Assembly: GCF_019399895.1 (NCBI RefSeq) | Contig: NC_091866.1 | Span: 6,555,501 to 6,619,500 of the forward strand | DNA length: 64,000 nucleotides | Direction: 5' to 3' | Origin: Cardiocondyla obscurior | Taxonomy: Eukaryota; Arthropoda; Insecta; Hymenoptera; Formicidae | Shown here: positions 44,895-55,470 of the stretch, in pieces | Position numbering within the stretch: the stretch's first letter is position 1 | Layout of the letters: every line of letters begins with the position of its first letter | Translations under genes and position numbers: made by a program | Notes under the pieces: generated by a model | What the model was told of the DNA's origin: nothing | Database searches by the model: none | Seen by the model: only the letters and a program-made list of their open reading frames with translations

Positions 44895-46100
44895 TGGGTA
44901 AGCACTCCCATAAGTCTCGAAAAGGAGACATTCTCCTTCGGAGGACCGTTTTAAAGAAATCGAGGGGAAAATTACGCGCATTATGAATTTTATGTCGCAC
45001 GTAGCTGACGAAGTTAGAACATCTTGTCGTTCCCCGTCGGTCTTGTCTGGTTCACACCTTCCTGTGGAAGTCGTTGAACAACCAGCGAATGCTGTGGATA
45101 ATGAGCGCACGGCTATGCCGGCATCTCAACAAGGTGCGTACAGACATGCAGGATCTGCATTTGAAAAATGCAGGCGGCATAAAGTCGTATCCTCACGCCC
45201 GTCTCTTGCAGATGATCGGACGATTCACTTTGCAGTTTCTACAAATGCTGCCGAGGAAGGAGAGGTGTCGGCGCCAGAGGATGCTACCGAGGTTCAACCG
45301 GACGTATAAACAAAGGAGTTATTTGGATCGAACGTTGAAACAACAGAACCAATGCCCTGGAATGAACTGGTAGCACAAAAATGGCTGTCTTTGGCCCGTA
45401 AGGGCCTTCCGGAAGAAGATCGAAAGATCCTTCTTAAAAAATATTCGCCTCCTGACGAAACGGCTTTTCTCAGGGCTCCTAGACTTAATCTGGAATGCAA
45501 AGCGGCGCTAAAAACAAATCCGGTGGTAAAACAAGATGCTTATATTAGTAAGGTGCAAGATCAAGCAGGCATCGCTTTATACAACCTGGGAGAAGCTCTC
45601 TCAGACGTACTCAGACCTGAAACCTAGGCGATCTTGTCCGCAGAGACACGCATTGCCCTAAGCAAAGTTAGAGACAAGGGAAAGATCATGGCGGATCTTT
45701 TTTTCCGGATCTCTTTGCACCGTAGAGCCCAATTTAAATTGTTTAAAATCTGGTGGTCAAATCAACAGCGGACTCACTCCCTGCGGACAATTTTTTGTTT
45801 GGTGCAACATTTGGAGAGGAGATCAAAAAAGCCAGTTCCATGCAGAAATGCACTAAGGATATTGTCAGAGCTCCGCCTCTTTTATCCAGGAAGCCTCCTC
45901 CACCACTACAAGCATCTCAGGTACCTGCTGCTAGGCAGGGAAACGCCCGAGCCCTTCCGAGGTCGTCGCGGACAGTGCCGAGGAAATCAGGGGCGCAGGA
46001 TATCCGTCGCGGGTCTGCTCACCGCTTCAGATCCCACACGAGAAGGCGCTAGTAGACACTTAGGTAACCGTAGGAGGCAGACTCTCACTTTTCCTTTCTG
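44895..46100 (+). pseudogene. DIRS-like gag, fragmented
   Basis: Begins MGKHSHKSRKGDILLRR and continues in several frames. The best-preserved part (45352-45627) reads WNELVAQKWLSLARKGLPEE, RLNLECKAAL and DQAGIALYNLGEALSDVL, typical of DIRS gag. A TAG at 45625-45627 is followed by in-frame continuation. Confidence 0.6.
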
Positions 46101-46316
46101 ACTGGGAGAGAATTACGTCTGACCCCGCCATTCTGAAAACCATAGCTGGATATAGGTTATCTTTCAAAAACAGCCCCTTTTTTCAGCAGTGTGAACCTTC
46201 TGTTCACCTCAGTAGTTTAGAAAAACATGTTTGCGCTGAGGAGATTAAGAGATTAATTAAAGAGGTAACGGTGAAAACGGTAGAAGACTGATGAACAATA
46301 TTTATCACCATATTTT

Positions 46317-47671
46317 GTGCTCAGAAAGTCTTCTGGTGGATGGAGATTCATACTTAATTTAAAGAATCTTAATAAGTTCCTGATTGTTCCTCATTTTAAA
46401 ATAAAAAATTGGAAGACTATGATTCGTCTCATCTCGCCCGAAGATTTTCTAGCCTCAATAGATCTCAAGGATGCTTATTTGCTTATAGCTGTGGCTCAAA
46501 AAGATAGAAAGTTTTTACGTTTCAGATTTAATGATCAATTGTACTAATTTCGTGTTGTGCCTTTTGGTTTAGCACCGGCACCTTATATATTTACTAAAAT
46601 TCTCAAGCCGATTTTATTCTCTCTTAGGGAAAGAGGTTTCCTGTCGGTAGCCTACCTGGATGATTTTTTGTTAATAGTTCCTTCTTATGAACTGTGTTAT
46701 GATAATGTTTTTTTATACTACTAAGCTTCTTGCAGATTTAGGTTTTTTAATTAACAAAGAAAAGAGTGTACTCAGGCCAACTAAGTTTTGCCGTTTTCTT
46801 GGATTCGTTTTCGATACAGAATCTTTCGCTATTTCCATTCCAGCAGAGAAGAGAGCTCGTTTGCTACATTTAGTCAATTCTACTCTTTCGAAAAAAGATT
46901 GCAAAATTCGTTTTTTCGTAAGTGTTATAGACTCCTTAGTATCGGTATGTCCGGCAGTACGGTATGGCATACTGTATACAAAAATTTTAGAAAGAGAAAA
47001 GTTCTTGGCTCTTTCTGAATCGGACGGCGATTTCGAGGCACAAATGACGCTGTCAGATTCAATTAAGGATGACCTTTTATGGTGGAGAGCTATTTTAGAA
47101 GATAATTCTCAGTGTAATGAAATCAGATCTGGCCGATTTGCGCAAGAAATATTTACGGATGCGTTACTTACAGGTTGGGGTGCCATCTGTGGAGAGAATC
47201 GAACTCACGGTTTTTGGTCTAAAGAGAAAAAAATGAACCATATTAATTACTTAGAGCTTTTAGCGGCCTTTTATGGTTTAAAATGTTTTCTCTCATTTGT
47301 CGGATATGGATATTCTTTTAAGAATGGATATTTTAACAACTATGGCTTATGTGAATCGCATGGGTTCCGTTAGATTCCTGCATCTTTCCAACTTGGCAAG
47401 GAAAATCTGGTTATGGTGCGAAGTGGCGATTCGTGGCATTTTTATATTCGCGTCATACATCCCATCCGCGCAAAATTTCAAAGCGGACGCCGAGTCTCGG
47501 GTAATTTCAACCAAAACAAAATGGTCTTTAGGACAGGTCTTTTTTGAAAAAATACAGTCTCAGTTCGGACCTTTTGATATTGACCTTTTCGCAACGCATA
47601 TCAATACGAAATCTCTTCATTTCCTGGCACCCGGATCCTCGTGCATTTGCAGTAGATGCGTTTTCCTTTGA
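46317..47671 (+). pseudogene. DIRS-like reverse transcriptase and RNase H
   Basis: RT: GGWRFILNLKNLNKF, ASIDLKDAYLLI, VVPFGLAPAPYIF and active site AYLDDFLLI (near 46650-46676). TAA at 46544-46546 and a frameshift near 46715 interrupt it. RNase H follows with IFTDALLTGWGA and INYLELLAAFYGL (to about 47290), then a frameshift and DIDLFATHIN near 47570. Confidence 0.85.
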
Positions 47672-47878
47672 TGGGAGGAAGATTTATTTTTACGCGTTTC
47701 CTCCCTTTATTCTTATTTTGAAATGTTTGAGGAAAATTATTTCGGACAAAACAGACAGAGTCTTAGTCGTTCTTTAGTGGCCGACCCAGCCTTGGTTTTT
47801 ATTTTTGCAACATTTAATCTCTGTTAAGCCAATTCGTTTTAAACCTGATATTAACATGTTGTCTTCCCCTTTTAGAGA

Positions 47879-48663
47879 GTGTCATCCGGCCTGGCAGAAA
47901 ATTTTCCTGGTAGCTGTGAGACTATCCGCCAGGCTTTCTTGAATAGGGATACTCCGTCTGCAGCCGTGGAGACTATACTGGCTTCGATCGTGGATTCTAC
48001 ATTAGCGCAATATGCAAAACCGCTTAGACTATGGTGGTCGTTTTGTCAACATCACCAGATTGATGTTTTTTCACCTTTGATTGATTCATTTTTAGTTATT
48101 TTATCGTCAGTTTTTTCGGACAGTCGTTCTTACACTTTGGTCAACACGTACAAATCGGCGGTTTCTTTACTTTCATTAAACGAGGTGGGCTTTCATCCCT
48201 TGGTTAAGAGATTTTTTTAAGGCGTAGCGACTTTAAAGCCGCAACGCCCTCGTTATGAGTTTGTCTGGGATCCTTTCCCAGTAATCGAGCATTTAGCTTC
48301 TTTACACCCGCTCGAAAATCTTTCGTTAGAATGGCTTTCTAAAAAATTAATTACGCTTTTAGCGTTAAATACGGCACAAATAATGCAGACATTTGCAGCG
48401 ATCCGGATAGGAAATATTACGATTTCGGATATTTTATCAATTAAAATTCCAGACAGACTAAAAACTTCAAGTATTGGGAGGGCCCAACCTCTTCTAATTT
48501 TTAAGCCATTCGTCGCCCGACCGGAGTTATGCGTTTATTCGGAGTTATTATTAATTATTATCTTAGTGTTACCAATCCTCTTTGTAAGGAAAATAGTGAC
48601 AAGTTTTTTATTTCTTTCCGCCCCTCTTTCCACCCAGTTTCGTCTCAGACGTTAGGTCGCTGG
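47879..48663 (+). pseudogene. DIRS-like tyrosine recombinase, N-terminal part
   Basis: Starts within SAAVETILASIVDSTLAQY, a core-binding domain of the recombinase. TAA at 48218-48220 and a frameshift near 48540 interrupt it. It ends SSQTLGRW at 48663, the exact edge of the P element target duplication, and continues at 61334. Confidence 0.75.
48656..48663. repeat. P element target duplication, left copy (GTCGCTGG)
   Basis: GTCGCTGG directly precedes the element and is repeated at 61326-61333. P elements are known to make 8-bp, G+C-rich duplications. Confidence 0.9.
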
Positions 48664-48930
48664 CAGGGTGGGCGCACTCCCACCATTTTACGGGGGACGG
48701 AAGTTATAATGTAACGGGGACAGCGGCAGGCGGCAGCACTATCAGCCGCCATGTTGAATTTAGCTGTACCAGTGCATATAGCTGCACCGTTCCCGCCAAT
48801 TTCATGTATGTGAATATAGCATGTCACTGTATTGCAGAGTGCATTGAAGTGTTGGTGTTGCTTTTTGTAATCATTGTGTCAAAGTGATTTGCAATAGAAT
48901 TTGCAATAATTGCAGTGACAGTGAGTGCAA

Positions 48931-49060
48931 GTGAGTGACAGCAAGTGACAGAGATCAACGTACTCAACCAGGAGTGATCAGGAATAATCAGGAGTGGCCA
49001 TCAGGACATCAAGAGTGATCATCAGGACGTCAGGAGTGACCAGGACATTGAAGATATTAT
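48931..49060. repeat. subterminal short direct repeats of the P element
   Basis: AGTGAGTG/AGTGACAG words cluster at 48920-48955. Four to five CAGGAGTGATCA-like words follow at 48968-49053. They lie about 250-400 bp inside the left end, where P transposase-binding sites would be expected, but this is inference. Confidence 0.4.
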
Positions 49061-49225
49061 AAAGTATCATTTGAGTAAGAATTTTGAGACTTCTTTTGGT
49101 AAGTACAATCTTAGTACAATCTAATAAAGATATATATTTATTTTATTAAAAAATAATAAAACTTATGTATATGTAAAATGATATAGAAGTTGTAATAACA
49201 ATATAATTAGTTTCAGGTGTCGAAG

Positions 49226-50948
49226 ATGGTACGTAGATGTTGTGTGCCAAAGTGCACATCTGCTTCAAGTATGCCAGTGCATAGGTTTCCAAAAAATAAA
49301 GAAAAAGCTGAAGCCTGGCTAAAAGCAATAGATCGGAATGATTTAATTGGTAAGTCTTAATTACAAAATAGAAATATTCCAGCAAACACAATGTTAAATG
49401 TAACGTACATGTTAATTGTAATTTCCTACTCAATAATATAACTGTTAGATCTGTTTTATAACAGTTACGTTATTGAGTAAGAAATTACAACTAACATTTA
49501 CATTACATTTAACATTGTGTTTGATGGCATATAACATTAGCTATATTTTAAATATAAAACATTAAAAAGTAAAATTATTAATGTTCTTTATTTAATTTAG
49601 AATTTATTTGTTTACAGATTTACCACAGGAGAAGCAGAATGAATTGAAAATTTGCACAGAACATTTTACAGAAGAAATGTTCATCAAGGACAGATCCCGG
49701 CGATGTCTCAAAGAAGATGCACATCCTATATCAAATATTAATTTATTTAATACTAATATTAATAATGATAATATTACCGATATTCATTTTTCAAATACTA
49801 CCGAAAATTCTACAAATAATGTTATTATGGTTGCAGGTTCCCATCAAGATAATATCAAAATTATTAAGAAAGAAGAAGAAATTAATAATCTAAAGTTAAA
49901 ATTAAAAAGGCAAAAGAAGAGAGTTTATAAAAACAGAATTATTATTAAGAAGTACCGTCATAAATTAAAAGAAAGGAAAAGAAAAAATAAATGGGAACAA
50001 GTTGTAACAAATCTATCTGGCACCCAAAAAATTTTTATGGATATGATGTTAAACAACTTAAATGTTGGATTACAGGTATGCTTTTTTACTTTTTATTTAC
50101 GGTAATTTTAACGGTGTTTATACCTAGTAAACACAACATTAAACGTAACATATGTGTTAGTTATAATTTACTACTTAATAATGTAACTGTGTTTTACACA
50201 GATGTGTTTTATAACATTTACATTATTGGTAGAAAATTATAACTAACACGTATGTTAAGTTTAGCGTTGTGTTTGCTGGGTAACTTAATTGAAACATTTT
50301 GAACACAATGTTCATTTTTAATCAATTTTTTACATTTTTTAAATTATATTTTATTCGTGAAAAAATAAGAATTTCGCAAAATTTAATATATTTCTTTATT
50401 ATCTTCTCAACAAAAACAATGTTACACGTCATAAACGTGTTGTAAATTCTTAAGCAATAATGTAACTTGTAAAACATATTTGTTTTATAACAGTTACATT
50501 ATTGAGTAGGAAATTTCAAGTAACACGTTTATTAAGTTTAACATTGTGTTTGCTGGGTAAGTTAATAGAAACATTTTAAACAGAATGTTCTGTTTTTACA
50601 CAGTGTTAATTTTTTGTAAAAAGAAAGTGTTAAATAGTTATAAGATAGTGATATTGTTAAATTTAATTGGTTTTGTTATAAGTGTAAAAATATAGTAATA
50701 ATAAGGTAAGCAGTAATATTAATAATCATAATAATAATACTATTTATTAACAACATTATAAACAATTATTGTTATTTTTTATATTGTATTAAATTGTAAA
50801 CTTTTTAAATTTGAAGGATATCTGTGACATTTCCACGTACAGTCCAAGATCATCATTATCTTTAACGGATGAAGCCACACATGATTTTTTTTTACGACAA
50901 GAAGGGCAAACAATATACGACAGTCAAAATTACAAATGTACAAAGCAG
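49226..50948 (+). CDS. P element transposase, THAP and coiled-coil exons
   Basis: Exon 1 (49226-49349, MVRRCCVPKCTSASS...) and exon 2 (49618-50075) join in phase across GTAAGT...TTTACAG. Together they give a THAP C2CH zinc finger: CVPKC, HRFPKNKEKAEAWLKAI, then KICTEHF. A basic coiled-coil-like stretch follows (KLKLKRQKKRVYKN). A third exon, 50817-50948 (132 bases, phase 0 at both ends, after TTGAAG and before GTAAAA), is likely but less certain. Exon 2 or 3 joins in phase 0 to the catalytic exons at 57811. Confidence 0.85.
49380..49528. repeat. hairpin MITE in transposase intron 1
   Basis: Inverted ends AGCAAACACAATGTTAAATG and its complement enclose near-mirror arms around GTTTTATAACAG. 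Same family as the elements at 50121 and 50407. Confidence 0.75.
50121..50281. repeat. hairpin MITE, second copy
   Basis: It runs from TAGTAAACACAACATTAAACG to ...GTTGTGTTTGCTGGG. The arms mirror each other around GTTTTACACAGATG, and the family ends are the same. Confidence 0.75.
50407..50559. repeat. hairpin MITE, third copy
   Basis: It runs from CAACAAAAACAATGTTACACG to ...AACATTGTGTTTGCTGGG, with the same family arms around TTGTTTTATAACAG. Confidence 0.7.
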
Positions 50949-51093
50949 GTAAAATGGTGTATAAAATGTTGAGAATATGTATAAAATGTCCTCATATATT
51001 TTTAATGTTATTTTGTAATACTTATATTAATGTGCACTTTTAATTTAAATGATTTTATAGTTGTGTGCATAAAAATTAAACGCTCAGTATTCA

Positions 51094-51374
51094 CTATGTT
51101 TTTGTTGCTGTCGGACGATTGTAATATCTGTGATTTAACCGCTGAACAACTACAACATATTCCAAAAATATTCTTATTACAACGATTTTCGCAACATATT
51201 AACTATTTATGGAATAAGCTTCCTGAACACTTAAAGGCTGATTTAGAGGTTCAACAATACCGTCGATGTTTAAAACATTATAATTTATTGAGTTATGAAA
51301 CGCATGTTGACGGTCCTGCGCCATTAATAAAAAACTGTATTAAATGTCTAAGAAAATTGGGCGAGGCTTGTTAA
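51094..51374 (+). CDS. unassigned ORF upstream of the PLA2-like gene
   Basis: From ATG 51094 about 93 residues, with a possible acceptor TTTTATAG at 51051-51060 allowing an upstream exon. It contains IPKIFLLQRFSQHINYLWNK, CLKHYNLLSY and THVDGPAPLIKNCIKCLRKL, the last with a Cys pair. It overlaps the start of the next gene by 31 bases in another frame, as is usual in compact virus-like cassettes. Function is unknown. Confidence 0.45.
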
Positions 51375-51946
51375 ACAGAGCGATTAACGCACTTCCGTTT
51401 GAATTGCACATACCAGGGTACCAGTTTTGTGACCCAGGAACTCGATTAAACGAACGATTTGCCAGAGGAGATCGTGGAATTAATCCGTTGAATGCGGCTT
51501 GTCGCGATCACGATATAGCCTACTTACGTAGCAACAATCTCGCAGAGCGCCACGTGGCTGACAATATTCTTGCCAATAAAGCGCTGCAACGTATTAACGC
51601 AGAAGATTCAAGTTTTGGTGAAAAGGCCGCAGCCACAACCGTATGGGCAGCTATGAAAGCAAAAACAAAACTTGGTATGGGCTTATGTGTAGCAAAAAAG
51701 AATACGCTGAAGAAGAAAACGGTGACGAAACGAACACTTCCGATAGCAAAACGTGGTGGCGTTATACCGCTTCTGCCCTTACTGGGTGCTATCGGTTCGC
51801 TCACTGGTGGAGCCGCAGGAATCGCAAAAGCTGTAAATGATAAAAAAGTCTCACAACGCCAACTTGAAGAAATGAAACGTCACAATTACGCCATGGAAGG
51901 TCGCGGTGTTTATCTCGCTCCATACAAACGTGGTGGTGGAGTTTGA
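51344..51946 (+). CDS. phospholipase A2-domain virion protein
   Basis: Intact 200-residue ORF from ATG 51344. Residues 22-50 carry HIPGYQFCDPGTRLNERF (calcium-loop-like) and CRDHDIAYL, matching the HDxxY catalytic signature of parvovirus-type and related PLA2 domains. A Gly/Ala-rich hydrophobic segment (GAIGSLTGGAAGIAKAV) lies near residue 160, preceded by a basic KKKTVTKR stretch. PLA2 domains in minor capsid proteins are known to help virions leave endosomes. It lies eight bases before the protease start region. Confidence 0.8.
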   Translation: MSKKIGRGLLNRAINALPFELHIPGYQFCDPGTRLNERFARGDRGINPLNAACRDHDIAYLRSNNLAERHVADNILANKALQRINAEDSSFGEKAAATTVWAAMKAKTKLGMGLCVAKKNTLKKKTVTKRTLPIAKRGGVIPLLPLLGAIGSLTGGAAGIAKAVNDKKVSQRQLEEMKRHNYAMEGRGVYLAPYKRGGGV

Positions 51947-51953
51947 AAAAATA

Positions 51954-52392
51954 ATGGAAATAAGAAAGGAAAAAAAAAAACGCCGATGAGACGTTAAAAC
52001 TTCCCAAAGGTGCTACTACCGATATACAGTTGCGACAATTAGCGAAACACATGCGCATTCCATATTTTAGAGGCGTTTTTATGCGTGACACTTTACTGAT
52101 TGGGGGAATACATCAAAACGAGAACGGTATTGTGAATTTAGATAAAGTTGAAGGATTAGGTACCCACTGGGTGGCATATGCAAAAAGAGGAAATCGCGCT
52201 ATGTATTTTGATAGTTTTGGTAATCTTCGACCGCCACAAGAACTTGCTCGATATCTGGGGAATGATGCAACACAAATTGAATATAATCGCTTACTATATC
52301 AACGATATAATCAAAACAACTGTGGGCAATTGTGTCTACAGTTTCTACAGACGATTGATACACAATTTAAGAACAAACATTATGCGCTGTAA
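51954..52392 (+). pseudogene. adenain-like cysteine protease, start region frameshifted
   Basis: The protease frame is open from 51964 to TAA 52390-52392 but has no ATG near its start. A plausible ATG at 51954 lies in another frame, separated by an 11-A run (51970-51980). The domain shows LGTHWVAY (catalytic His), YFDSFG (acidic residue) and a Gln seven residues before the Cys of NNCGQLC, the spacing known in adenovirus protease. A single-base A-run change, a non-ATG start or slippage could each explain the break. Such proteases mature capsid precursors. Confidence 0.75.
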
Positions 52393-52406
52393 ACTCAGTA
52401 TCAAAC

Positions 52407-53162
52407 ATGTCGCTGACGCTCACGTTATCGGGCAAAAGTAGTATCCTCGCGGTGAGCTACTTTCCCGCTATAGATTTAAGCGATGGAGAATATGAACTCG
52501 GGCTGGCTGATTTTGAAACGTATTTTACAATTCCTAATGTAAACTCATCAAATAATACATTCTATTTCGATAATGCTGATGATGATAATGATGGAGAAAG
52601 TATTACCATTCCCGACGGCTCGTATGAACTGTGCGATATTGCCGAATATCTAAAACGTACGCTCGACGAGCTTCATATCAATGATGTTGCAAAGAACATG
52701 ATTTCATATGGTAATGATGAAAAAGATTATCCTTTAACGATTAAATCTAATAACAATACGATGAAAAGCGAGATTAAGTGTATTTATCAAATAAATTTCA
52801 CCAAACCATGCAACATTGGATAGTTGTTAGGATTTTCATCAGATCGCATACTCGAGCCGTTACGTTGGCATGAATCGGACGCACCGATACAAATTATCAA
52901 TGTAAATGTTATTCGCATTGAATGCAGTGTAACGGGGGGTGCATACAGTAATGGAAAACGTGTACATACAATACATGAATTTTCACCTAAGGTTCCACCC
53001 GGATATAAGATATCTGAAACTCCAACACAGATCATTTACCTTCCAGTCGTCGTACGAAGCGTTACTGATTTGACGATTCGCATTGTAGATCAGAACGGAC
53101 GATTGCTTGATTTTCGTGGCGAAGAAATTACCGTGAGACTGCATGTGCGGAGACGACTTTAG
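52407..53162 (+). pseudogene. penton-like minor capsid protein, one in-frame TAG
   Basis: Opens at ATG 52407 (MSLTLTLSGKSS), 15 bases after the protease stop, and runs to TAG 53160-53162. One internal TAG at 52821-52823 falls after TKPCNIG. Copy 1 reads through this point but has its own TAG at a different place. Both halves match copy 1 (ITIPDGSYELCDI; RVHTIHEFSPKVPPGYK; DFRGEEITVRLHVR). The structural role is inferred from position. Confidence 0.65.
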
Positions 53163-53168
53163 TGTGAG

Positions 53169-53312
53169 ATGCTCGTTTTGAATAAAACATTGAACGTGAG
53201 ACAAACTAAATACACAGCTTCCACCAAAGGGGTTCAATTATTGAAGAAAAAACTTACTACATCAAACGTAGAATTTTTAAAATCATTGGGCTTCATTGTG
53301 TGCAACATCTAA
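53169..53312 (+). CDS. small conserved ORF between penton-like and capsid genes
   Basis: ATG 53169 to TAA 53312 gives 47 residues: a Lys-rich middle and a conserved tail SNVEFLKSLGFIVCN. It begins six bases after the penton-like stop and ends one base before the capsid ATG. Counterpart of 868-1056 in copy 1. Function is unknown; conservation between copies at high DNA divergence suggests a real peptide. Confidence 0.6.
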   Translation: MLVLNKTLNVRQTKYTASTKGVQLLKKKLTTSNVEFLKSLGFIVCNI

Positions 53313-53313
53313 A

Positions 53314-54516
53314 ATGGCTGATATATTGATTATTGATGATAAGCCGATCTTTGACAATAGTATTGTTAAAATTGAAATTCATACGTACAACCCATATGCT
53401 AACACAACGTTTGGATATAGTGATGAAATACGGATACCAATACAACAACAGGATTTGTATACGTTGCCATGTGACAGTTTTCTCTATATTGAGGGAAAAA
53501 TAAAAATAAAAAAACCTGACGATAAGTTAACAGCTGCGCTAGGAAATAATTGTGTAGCATTTATGTTCGATGGAATCCGTTATGAACTCAATGGTGTAGA
53601 AATTGATCGCAACAGAAACGTTGGAATAACTAGCACTCTTAAAAATTATATATCGCTAACATCTGATAATGCTGTGATGCTGCAAAATGCTGGATGGAGT
53701 GAAACATCAACTACGTCAGAAGGATTCTTTAATTTTTGTGTACCCCTCAGTATATTGTTAGGTTTCTGTGAAGATTATAAACGAGTGGTTGTCAACGCTC
53801 GCCATGAATTAATTTTAATACGCGCTCGCAATGATAATAATTCCATTATTGGAGATTCGAAATTAGAGCCAGAAATTGAATTGCATAAAATACAGTGGCG
53901 AATGTCTTATGTCATATTAAATGAGGTCAATAAATTATCCATGCTGCGAACTTTGGATAGTGGGCGATATTTAAGCATGACTTTTCGCTCATGGGATTTG
54001 TATGAATATCCTCTTTTGCAGAGTACTACAAAACATTCTTGGGCCGTCAAGGCTGCAACGCAACTTGAAAAACCTCGATACGTTATCTTTGCTCTGCAAA
54101 CCGATCGCAAAAACGTTATGTCTAAAAAATCAACCATTTTTGATGATTGTAAATTAACGAATGTGAAACTTTTTCTCAACTCTGAATATTATCCATATGA
54201 TGATCTGAATTTAGATTTTGACAAAAAAAGATACGCCATTCTTTATGATATGTATATACGTTTTCGTAAAGCTTATTATGGCAACAGTTCTTATGAGGCT
54301 TTTTGCAATGTAGCAGCATTTCTATCATATGGACCATTTGTTGTTATCGATTGCTCTCGACAGAACGAGTCAATCAAAAGCGCCACTGTAGACGTGCGAT
54401 TAGAATTTGATTGCAAGGAAAATGTTCCTGCAAATACAACCGCATATTGTCTTATTTTACACGATCGCATAGTTGAATATAGTCCACTGTATAACGTTGT
54501 GCGCAAGGTCTTATAA
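53314..54516 (+). CDS. F54H12.2-like putative major capsid protein
   Basis: Intact, 400 residues from ATG 53314 (MADILIIDDKPIFDN), the start matching copy 1. Conserved blocks include YANTTFGYSDEIRIPIQQQD, EIDRNRNVGITSTLKNY, ARHELILIRARNDNN, HSWAVKAATQLEKPRYVIF and FVVIDCSRQNESIK. Codon third positions are A/T-rich, opposite to copy 1. Family naming and double jelly-roll role are from knowledge of Maverick-type elements, not from a search. Confidence 0.7.
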   Translation: MADILIIDDKPIFDNSIVKIEIHTYNPYANTTFGYSDEIRIPIQQQDLYTLPCDSFLYIEGKIKIKKPDDKLTAALGNNCVAFMFDGIRYELNGVEIDRNRNVGITSTLKNYISLTSDNAVMLQNAGWSETSTTSEGFFNFCVPLSILLGFCEDYKRVVVNARHELILIRARNDNNSIIGDSKLEPEIELHKIQWRMSYVILNEVNKLSMLRTLDSGRYLSMTFRSWDLYEYPLLQSTTKHSWAVKAATQLEKPRYVIFALQTDRKNVMSKKSTIFDDCKLTNVKLFLNSEYYPYDDLNLDFDKKRYAILYDMYIRFRKAYYGNSSYEAFCNVAAFLSYGPFVVIDCSRQNESIKSATVDVRLEFDCKENVPANTTAYCLILHDRIVEYSPLYNVVRKVL

Positions 54517-54543
54517 AAATTGCTATATCAGCAGTTTTTATCA

Positions 54544-54552
54544 TATATAAAG
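54544..54552 (+). promoter_or_regulatory. TATA box before the exonuclease-like gene
   Basis: TATATAAAG lies about 48 bases before the ATG at 54600, leaving room for a start site near 54575. Confidence 0.4.
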
Positions 54553-54599
54553 AAACAATTTTATCTACACATCATTATTGTTTCAAACACGCGTTCATC

Positions 54600-55115
54600 A
54601 TGATTGCGCCAACGTTTGTTGATCTTCAAGGTTTTAATATTAGGCGGCGATTTATTGTAAAAGAAGTTGCAGTGCTAAGAAAGGGTACTGTTCTAACTCA
54701 TTACATCTTTAAAAATCCAGTGCCATGGAATTTTTTGACACAATCTGAAAAATCATGCATTTCTTGGACAATAAAATATCATCACACATTGTCATGGGAA
54801 GAAGGAACTGTGCCATACAACATGGCAAAACAATTAATTACAACAGCTGTAACAGGTGTAGACGGTGATGAAGTGTCACGTCTTATATACGTCAAAGGAT
54901 ATGAGAAATGTGCATGGTTAGCTGATATGCTCGACGATGATGTTAGAAAAGATTACACCATTGAAACCTTAGACGCTGATTATGAAGATATTGAATCTTT
55001 AAATATTTTAGATACTATTAATACCGTGCGATGCGGAAATCATCTTACGCATTGCGCTTTACAGAATGTATTTAAAATATTCAACTGGTGGTCGCAGCGC
55101 CAAAAGGAATTATAA
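54600..55115 (+). CDS. exonuclease-like protein of the virus-like cassette
   Basis: Intact, 171 residues from ATG 54600 (MIAPTFVDLQGFNIRRR). Shares PTFVDLQG, HHTLSWEEGTVPY, IYVKGYEKCAWL and CALQNVFKIFNWW with 2724-3281. The family is seen in insect Maverick-like sequences as hypothetical proteins. A DEDD-type nuclease role is possible but unproven. Confidence 0.55.
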   Translation: MIAPTFVDLQGFNIRRRFIVKEVAVLRKGTVLTHYIFKNPVPWNFLTQSEKSCISWTIKYHHTLSWEEGTVPYNMAKQLITTAVTGVDGDEVSRLIYVKGYEKCAWLADMLDDDVRKDYTIETLDADYEDIESLNILDTINTVRCGNHLTHCALQNVFKIFNWWSQRQKEL

Positions 55116-55124
55116 AGATTAAAA

Positions 55125-55470
55125 AAATTTATGTTAACGAGGATGGCGATGAAGTGTAGCATCTTATATCAAAGGATACGAGAAACGTACATGGCTGATA
55201 TGCTCGACGGCGATGTTAGAGAAGACCACATCATTGAAACCTTAGACGCAGATAATGAAGATGCCGAATCTTACAAAATATTTTAGATTCTATTAATAAT
55301 CATCTTACGCATTGCGCTTTACAAAATGTATTTAAAAATATTTAACTGGAGCATCAAAAAGTTGTAAAAAAATTTTTATAAAAAATTTTAATAAAAAAAC
55401 TTATGTTAGCGGATGGTGATAAAGTGTAGCACCTTAAAATATTTAATTAGTGGTTGTGTCAGGAGGAGTT
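55125..55470 (+). pseudogene. two decayed tandem copies of the exonuclease-like 3' end
   Basis: Positions 55140-55370 repeat the last part of the preceding gene (GGATACGAGAAACGTACATGGC, CATCTTACGCATTGCGC, TGTATTTAAAAATATTTAAC) with stops and gaps. Around 55385-55465 a third, shorter remnant follows. This points to unequal duplication after the cassette was in place. Confidence 0.65.

Noticed and set aside
50817..51374. Treating the 50817-50948 exon and the 51094 ORF as one spliced cassette gene
   Set aside because: The first is 132 bases with phase 0 at both ends and fits between P exons; the possible acceptor at 51060 requires phase 1 for the second.
1060..54516. Copy 2 cassette as a recent tandem duplicate of copy 1
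   Set aside because: DNA divergence and opposite third-position composition argue against recent duplication.
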